From Paenibacillus_AR mesotrionivorans (GTDB taxonomy: Bacteria; Bacillota; Bacilli; Paenibacillales; NBRC-103111): a stretch of DNA of 64,000 bases. Under the pieces are notes generated by a model, which was not told where the DNA came from, searched no databases, and saw only the letters and a list, made by a program, of their open reading frames with translations. Position 1 is the first letter of the stretch. Each line of letters begins with the position of its first letter. A program made the translations under genes and the position numbers. The stretch lies in NCBI RefSeq assembly GCF_046098205.1, contig NZ_JBJURJ010000022.1:54121-118120 (forward strand), written 5' to 3'. This document shows, one piece after another, positions 59,501-64,000 of this stretch.

Positions 59501-61916
59501 AGGTTCCGTATGTTTCCGCAAGAATTGATCCATTCCCATCGGAGATCCGGTACCCCTTAATCCCCGAACCTCCGGTATCCGTTGCCGCATTCCACGAAAC
59601 ATCCACAGATGCTTTCTTGGCAGCTGTCACCCGCAAGCCGTTTGGCACCGAGGGAGTTTCCGTATCCGTATAAACGGGCGCAGCAAGCGGCTCGGTTCTG
59701 GCGCCGTAGAGCAGACCGCTGCCATTGGTGCCGACGTAGACCCGGCCGTGAACCTGGCGGTCTCCGGTCATGGCGTTGGGGTCATTTCCGGGGAAGGGCT
59801 CATCCACACTGGCCTTCACCCAGGTTTCCCCCATATCATCGGAGCGGAATATGGCTTCCTTGGCATGCCCCGCCACCTTCCCATAGACGAATACGGCCGG
59901 ATTCAACCTTCCGGGAGCATGTTTGCCAAAGCTGAACAGGAATGCCGTCTCTACGCCCTCAACCTTCGCGAAGCTTTTTCCTGCGTCGCTGGAACGGTAT
60001 AATCCCTGGTTATTGAGGCCGACCCAGACCTCTCCCATGATCCCGGGAGCCGCCTCCACATTATGCCATGCAGTGGATTGTGCAGGCAGGGCTCCTCCCG
60101 GACTCCAGGAAATGCCTCCATTAGTGGTGACGTACATGCGGCCGGACTTGTCATACAGATAAAAGATACTGCCGTTCACCTTATCCGAGGACAGCGGCTG
60201 ATAATAATTCCCGAACACGTTGTCACCGGACAGTCCCCCCGACGGTGCTCCCACACCCCGCTGCCAGGTAACCCCCCGGTCAAGCGTCACATACACATCA
60301 CTGCGCTGGGGCATCCAGATGATGTTATCGGGGCTGGTAGCTGATACCGCCACTCTTCCTCCCTGAGCCTTTTTGTAAGGCAGCGTAGCGAATCCGGTAT
60401 AGTTTACGCCTCCATCCAGGGAATAGGCGCCGTTGCCCGGGCTTTCCCGGTTATCCCCATTCCACCCGTACGTTCCCACACGCACGACATATTCCGGATC
60501 GGTTACCTGCACATCGATGCCCGTAGTGGTCATCAGTCCGATTGCGCTGCTGCCCGTAAAATAGGTAGATGCAGGAAAATCAGTCAGCGAAACATGATCG
60601 AACCCCCCGTTATCGGCAATGCCGCTGTGCAGAATCGCTCTCCCCCCGGGAGGGCTGGTCAAATTACTGACATTAACCGTAGACTCCAGGCCTTTGGCAT
60701 AATTGGTCCATTCCGAAGGCGCCACCGTAATGTCGTCAGTCCTCCAAGGGTAATACCAGTCCGTAAACCACACCCGCTTGGAGTTGTAAGGGTCAATCAC
60801 AATCGAAGAGGTTTCCGAGGACCAATGCCAATCGGGCATCCATGGCGTGCTAATATTGCGGGTATAGGTCAATTTTGTCCAGGTGGCGCCGCGGTCTGTG
60901 GAACGGTAGATCGGATTGTTATGCTCCCCCATACCACGTGCTGTCATGATGACGTTCTTATCCGCATGGTCTACGGTGATGCCGATAAATATTTTCCCCG
61001 CTTCCCCTGGAGGTGTCAAATCCACCCAGCGATTGCCCTCCAGTCTGGCAATCCCTGAGCTATGGGTGACATACAGGTAGCCGTCCTGGTCGATAAGGGC
61101 CTTCTTAGGCTTCACCGGGCTGCCGGACAGCAGCGTCCAGGTTGCTCCTGCATTGCGGCTGACATATACACCCGTATTGAAAGCGCCTGCATAAATGGTC
61201 TGACTGGGCTGCCCGTTCCCGCCTGTAGCCGGATCGAAGGCAATAAAGGTAATACCGCTATTGGTGCTGTCGGCTAATGCCGGGAAGGAAGCCACCTTCT
61301 CCCAGCTTCCGCTGTTGGCTGCGGCAGTGCTGCGGAAGAGCCCCTTGGTCCGGGAGCCGTAATAAATCACATTCCCATCGTTGGGATCAACTGTAATCCG
61401 TTCCGTGATTTTATTAACGCCGTTGGCATTCATAGGGACATCTGCCCCGCCAGCCTTCAGATTGGTTCTGGTCCAGGTTTCTCCCCGGTCCACAGATTTA
61501 TAAATATCGCTGGGCGACCAATAATCATACTTGCCTAATGCAGCATAGAGAATGTCGGGATTGCTGGGGTCAATCGCCATGCTGTCCACCCCGTACAAAT
61601 TCACCTCACTGCGGTCGGCAAAACCGACCAGCTGCCTCCAGGTTTTCTCCGCCTCATTCCAGCGGTACATGCCGCCCACATCCGTCCGGATGTAAACCAG
61701 ATCCTGTTCGGCCGGATGGGCTACCATCCCGGTCACGTAGCCGCCCCCGCCGATAGGGACGCCACTCCATTCATAGGGGTCCTGCGCCACAGAGCCTTGG
61801 GCATAAACAGACCTGCTCCCTCCGGAAAAAGGAGCTATGCCTCCGCAAATCAGAACAAACGCCAAAAAGCATAACGCCAAACGGGGAGTGCCTTTCCAAC
61901 CGCGTCTTTCATGCAT
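56523..61916 (-). CDS. S-layer-anchored GH74-like multidomain protein
   Basis: About 1797 residues from the ATG at 61916 (AAGGG 9 bases upstream); 61937 is the longer option. Order: signal peptide (LALCFLAFVLICGGIAPFSG), a double seven-bladed propeller of GH74/BNR repeats (~50-760; DLVYIRTDVGGMYRWNEAEK holds the likely catalytic Asp, and SVDRGETWT/STDRGATWT are BNR boxes), two fibronectin III domains, a golvesin-like domain (~980-1110; GKWAKWTPYVTQAGEYNVYM), an Ig-like module, a Big_2 module (~1220-1300), another FnIII, a beta region, and three SLH motifs (~1600-1800). Likely a cell-surface xyloglucan-type endoglucanase; substrate is inferred from the family. Confidence 0.87.
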   Translation of the reverse strand: MHERRGWKGTPRLALCFLAFVLICGGIAPFSGGSRSVYAQGSVAQDPYEWSGVPIGGGGYVTGMVAHPAEQDLVYIRTDVGGMYRWNEAEKTWRQLVGFADRSEVNLYGVDSMAIDPSNPDILYAALGKYDYWSPSDIYKSVDRGETWTRTNLKAGGADVPMNANGVNKITERITVDPNDGNVIYYGSRTKGLFRSTAAANSGSWEKVASFPALADSTNSGITFIAFDPATGGNGQPSQTIYAGAFNTGVYVSRNAGATWTLLSGSPVKPKKALIDQDGYLYVTHSSGIARLEGNRWVDLTPPGEAGKIFIGITVDHADKNVIMTARGMGEHNNPIYRSTDRGATWTKLTYTRNISTPWMPDWHWSSETSSIVIDPYNSKRVWFTDWYYPWRTDDITVAPSEWTNYAKGLESTVNVSNLTSPPGGRAILHSGIADNGGFDHVSLTDFPASTYFTGSSAIGLMTTTGIDVQVTDPEYVVRVGTYGWNGDNRESPGNGAYSLDGGVNYTGFATLPYKKAQGGRVAVSATSPDNIIWMPQRSDVYVTLDRGVTWQRGVGAPSGGLSGDNVFGNYYQPLSSDKVNGSIFYLYDKSGRMYVTTNGGISWSPGGALPAQSTAWHNVEAAPGIMGEVWVGLNNQGLYRSSDAGKSFAKVEGVETAFLFSFGKHAPGRLNPAVFVYGKVAGHAKEAIFRSDDMGETWVKASVDEPFPGNDPNAMTGDRQVHGRVYVGTNGSGLLYGARTEPLAAPVYTDTETPSVPNGLRVTAAKKASVDVSWNAATDTGGSGIKGYRISDGNGSILAETYGTSYSVGGLAEKTSYSFKVQAMDYAGNLSGFSAIVTATTQEAKDTTPPSIPQGLHALESTAVKVRLAWEPNQEADLLGYNLYRSETPEFEPSETNRIGTMLTASQYTDWSGIKENTTYYYKLQAADINRLMSGASAELAVRTSPDSRVELIVDNLDSGFTSDGGWSVSQYTTSRFGLNYFHDNNVAGKWAKWTPYVTQAGEYNVYMLWNSPGSRGYNIPLEIAYDGGKDNSIRIHQNGVDNMWVYLGTYKFAPGTGQYVKLTTNGTDITIADAVKFSLAATDPYGATHENRSTAGDAAPPIIKLDQMDGTVTGLVYGVSGRTNKGALLKVRVNGTEIPTPYSSNYVNTFRLNLPLQEGANQVQIDAVERGGQTFSAALSLQAVIPTVPATSVSIDTYGMPAVIQAGDQFPLWAAVHPEDASDKTIQFTTSNPAVATVTDAVYQPIDGKTHVLVTAVSPGQAVVTAISADGQWTDEVNIRVEGPVEPGETDITPPGEVTAAAVSPGDGQLTLAWSDPPDEDLASVRIIRENPVPSVTEAVYVPAGQRSIIISGLDNGISYTYRISTRDQAGNLSSGITVTGTPLAPAVYSGGSSGPSPDPGKAADSVGQGKLAVTVTPAAGGISRLVLRETDVKKAVEQAGELSGTVDIEIASTEPLQGLEVELPITFASRGEAGNIKAIRIHAAGLASVTLPAELLAIQGEAGVKVKLQIAKAPRADSDGKAQAMLHGADVYDLALTLNGRQVSDFGTSKVKVELDYSLQPGEKPHKVIVFTWSDKAEKLKVLKNSRYDPATKRILLQPHELGKFAAVHHEVAFTDLTGFGWAQEGIEALAAREAVSGIGAGQFHPEGRVTRAEFVTMLMNAFDLTRTEAKSTLADVEQGSWYYAALASAQELGIVQGREDGSFGIHEEISRQDMAVVLYRVIRQLEGELKQEGQNSAFADEQELAGYAREAVRFLKQTGIADGVGDGRFAPYEASSRAQAAVMIYRLYQQMRP

Positions 61917-62099
61917 CCGTTCCCTTCTCCATTTCATGAACGCTAATCTCCCTTCCGGTTTCAGCTGCAGCTCTTATCAGCATGATGAGTGCATGTTCAA
62001 TTATAGGCAATCCGCAGGTCCCCTTACAGGTGACAAACCTTCAATTTCTGGTGGATTCCTATAGAGGCTCCATACCCAGACCATTCCCCGAATAAATCA

Positions 62100-62131
62100 T
62101 AAAAAAAAAGACCTGCTCCGTTAGAGCAAGT
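62100..62131 (-). terminator. Intrinsic terminator of the response-regulator gene
   Basis: On the minus strand GACTTGCTC-TAAC-GGAGCAGGTC is followed by nine T bases. Confidence 0.93.
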
Positions 62132-62160
62132 CCCGGTCAACAGGTTACTGGAAACACCCG

Positions 62161-63768
62161 TTACTTGATGCTGTCCCGGTAAGCACTGGGCGTAACGCCA
62201 GCTATCTTCTTGAACAGCTTCGTAAAATAACTGGGGTCGGCATAACCTACCGCATAGCAAATATCGTACAGCTTATTCCGGGGGTTGCGCAGCAGCTCTT
62301 TCGCCCGTTCCATCCTGACCTGGGTCAAATAATCGTTGACCGTCCTCCCGGTCTCTTGCTTGTATAATAGGCAGACATAAGTAGGCGTCAAGAATACATC
62401 CCGGCCAATATCGGTAACTGTAATATTCTCCGAATAACGGGCATTGATGATCGCCTGCACCCGCTCTACCAAATTACCGGACTTTCCGTTCCGCCGTTCC
62501 CAAATCAAGGCACACCGTTCAGAAAGAAGCTGCTCCAGGGTACGGTGAAGCTCCTCAAACGTTTCTTGCCTGGCCAATATCTCCCAAACCGAGGACTCTT
62601 GCGCATACGGTCCTTGTATCCCCAGCTCCAATAGGAGCTGGTCAGCCAGAAGGGCCAGCTGCAGGCTGAGATTGCGGATATAGTCTGCTCCACTTCTCCA
62701 GCTTTTGGCCAACTGGCCAAAAATACAATCCAGTTCTTCCTGCAGCCGCTCCGCATCTCCTGCCTTCATCAGGACTGTAAGGCGCTCGATTCGCGTGTGA
62801 TCCACCCGAAAAACCTGCTCCTCGGAAGGTTCCGGACTGTTTGTAGTAATGATGCGGTTTTTGCCTAAATACCATTTCCGTTCCGCTGCGTCCCTGGCTT
62901 GAGCGTAAGAGTGGCTGATATGCCCCAGCCCCTTGCTCCGATCCCCCACACCAATGGTAACCGTCAAAGCCAGCCAACGCTCCAGATTATACCGAATCGC
63001 TTCGGCTAACGCCAGCAGCCGTTCCTCGCAAAACCCTTTGCTCTCCAAACAGAGAATACACACCAATTCTCCGCTCCGCACCTCAAAGACATATCCGCCC
63101 ATGTCCAGGTCCATAAGCTCCTGGCAAACATTAACCGCGGCATACATCAGCAGCTGCCTGTCCCGTTCATTGCGGGAAGCCAGCATTTCCGCATAATCAT
63201 CCACACTGATGACCAATACTACATAATCTGCCGACACCGGCAGGTTGAGCTCCAAAAAAGCGATCCGCTCCTGTATCAAACCGGGAGACAGCCTCTGCCC
63301 CAGAAGTGCATACAGGAACCGCTCACGCAGAAGCGGCAAACTTTCCCTCAGCTTCACCTGCATGTCCCGGGCCACCTGCAGCTGTCTTTCCTGCTCTGCC
63401 AGCTCCATGGTAATCCGCCTCACCACCTGGCGAAGCTCACGCAGATTGACTGGTTTAAAAATATAATCCACTGCATTCAGCTGCAAGGCCGACTTCAGAT
63501 AATCCGCCACAGTATGCTCGCTGACAAAAACAATTTTGATTCGGGGGTAACGTTCCCTCAGCCTCCGGGATAATTCAATTCCGTCTAAATGATGCAGCCG
63601 CACATCCGTCAATACGATATCTGGCTTCAGACGCTCCGCCTCTTGTAGGGCCGACTCCCCGTCCTCAGCCTCCCCCGCCACCTCAATGCCGTATGCACTC
63701 CAATTCAAATAATGGCGAAGACCGTAGCGTACCCTAGGCTCATTATCTACAATTAACAGCTTGTACAT
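62161..63768 (-). CDS. YesN-type response regulator with AraC DNA-binding domain
   Basis: The protein has about 535 residues from the ATG at 63768 (MYKLLIVDNEPRVRYGLRHY); the frame continues upstream without a better start. The receiver domain has the phospho-acceptor Asp in PDIVLTDVRLHHLDG and the Lys in DYIFKPVNLREL. The middle ~300 residues are of unknown fold. The C-terminal AraC domain has VTDIGRDVFLTPTYVCLLYK and LYDICYAVGYADPSYFTKLF. Its sensor kinase is not in the window and may lie beyond 64000. It may regulate the surface hydrolase gene next to it. Confidence 0.92.
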   Translation of the reverse strand: MYKLLIVDNEPRVRYGLRHYLNWSAYGIEVAGEAEDGESALQEAERLKPDIVLTDVRLHHLDGIELSRRLRERYPRIKIVFVSEHTVADYLKSALQLNAVDYIFKPVNLRELRQVVRRITMELAEQERQLQVARDMQVKLRESLPLLRERFLYALLGQRLSPGLIQERIAFLELNLPVSADYVVLVISVDDYAEMLASRNERDRQLLMYAAVNVCQELMDLDMGGYVFEVRSGELVCILCLESKGFCEERLLALAEAIRYNLERWLALTVTIGVGDRSKGLGHISHSYAQARDAAERKWYLGKNRIITTNSPEPSEEQVFRVDHTRIERLTVLMKAGDAERLQEELDCIFGQLAKSWRSGADYIRNLSLQLALLADQLLLELGIQGPYAQESSVWEILARQETFEELHRTLEQLLSERCALIWERRNGKSGNLVERVQAIINARYSENITVTDIGRDVFLTPTYVCLLYKQETGRTVNDYLTQVRMERAKELLRNPRNKLYDICYAVGYADPSYFTKLFKKIAGVTPSAYRDSIK

Positions 63769-64000
63769 GGGCGTTGTCCCCGCTCTCCAGTATTTCCTTT
63801 TATTATACGGGAAGAAGCAGGAGCCTGCAGGAAAATGGCAGCTCATTTCTAACGAATATCAGAAGCCTTATTTCCTCTGACTGCACTCATTTGAGCCGAT
63901 TATCACGGAATAAGCTTCTACAGATTCGTTGCTATGAACGTTTTTGTCAAGCCCTCCGGTTTAGCAGGGTCGGAGCACGTGGCGCGGGAGCAAATAAACG

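Overview
The window looks like a chromosome segment of a Paenibacillus-type Firmicute. The GC content is high for the group, and ribosome binding sites are strong GGAGG types. There are S-layer-homology (SLH) surface proteins and several large membrane-bound AraC regulators paired with solute-binding proteins. Carbohydrate ABC permeases of the LplB/YtcP kind and many secreted or intracellular glycoside hydrolases are also present. Species cannot be fixed from the sequence alone.

Layout. 1-10125 (minus): an exopolysaccharide (EPS) operon, transcribed from about 10.3 kb leftwards and running out of the window at base 1. Its order is chain-length regulator, tyrosine kinase, a structured RNA resembling the eps-associated (EAR) antitermination element followed by an intrinsic terminator, galU, phosphoglycosyl transferase, UDP-glucose dehydrogenase, two GT4 transferases flanking a polymerase, flippase, GT2. 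10126-11321 is non-coding and repeat rich. 11322-15968 (minus): a tight operon of ABC exporter, S26-like peptidase, PqqD-like peptide chaperone, HPr-kinase-like protein and nucleotidyltransferase. 16099-18975 (minus): a secreted glycoside hydrolase. 19269-19795 (plus): a small XRE regulator and a 53-residue peptide gene whose N-terminus has the Tyr-x-Lys-Pro leader signature of RiPP precursors.

The main discovery candidate is 10.2-19.8 kb. A 15-bp palindrome (GATACA-N3-TGTATC) occurs five times and in every case lies on a well-spaced sigma-A promoter: two in front of the EPS operon, one in front of the maturation/export operon, one in front of the hydrolase and one in front of the peptide gene. 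The XRE gene sits in the middle. This suggests a single regulon that couples exopolysaccharide production to a modified, exported peptide. The modification genes resemble the kinase/nucleotidyltransferase/RRE part of phosphorylated lasso-peptide clusters, but no lasso cyclase or B2 protease gene is present and the core has no acidic residue where a lasso ring would close.

19999-23054: a Nudix gene broken by one extra base, NAD salvage genes (pncB, pncA) and a small unknown gene. 23200-32199: an unknown alpha/alpha-barrel-like protein, an AraC sensor, a membrane-anchored binding protein, and a lipoprotein/permease/permease transport operon. 32766-32917: tRNA-Arg and tRNA-Gly. 33284-43381: rubrerythrin, a rhamnogalacturonan-acetylesterase-like enzyme, a second sensor/binding-protein pair and two GH43 enzymes, which suggests plant hemicellulose/pectin use. 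43747-48297: a large SLH protein with a Pro-Thr-Ala-Thr linker. 48819-52408: a MoxR/DUF58/DUF4129 operon. 52749-56277: an AraC regulator, a PadR/metallo-hydrolase operon and an aldo/keto reductase. 56523-61916: a GH74-like, S-layer-anchored multidomain protein. 62161-63768: a YesN-type response regulator. Several families of short intergenic repeats fill the gaps.
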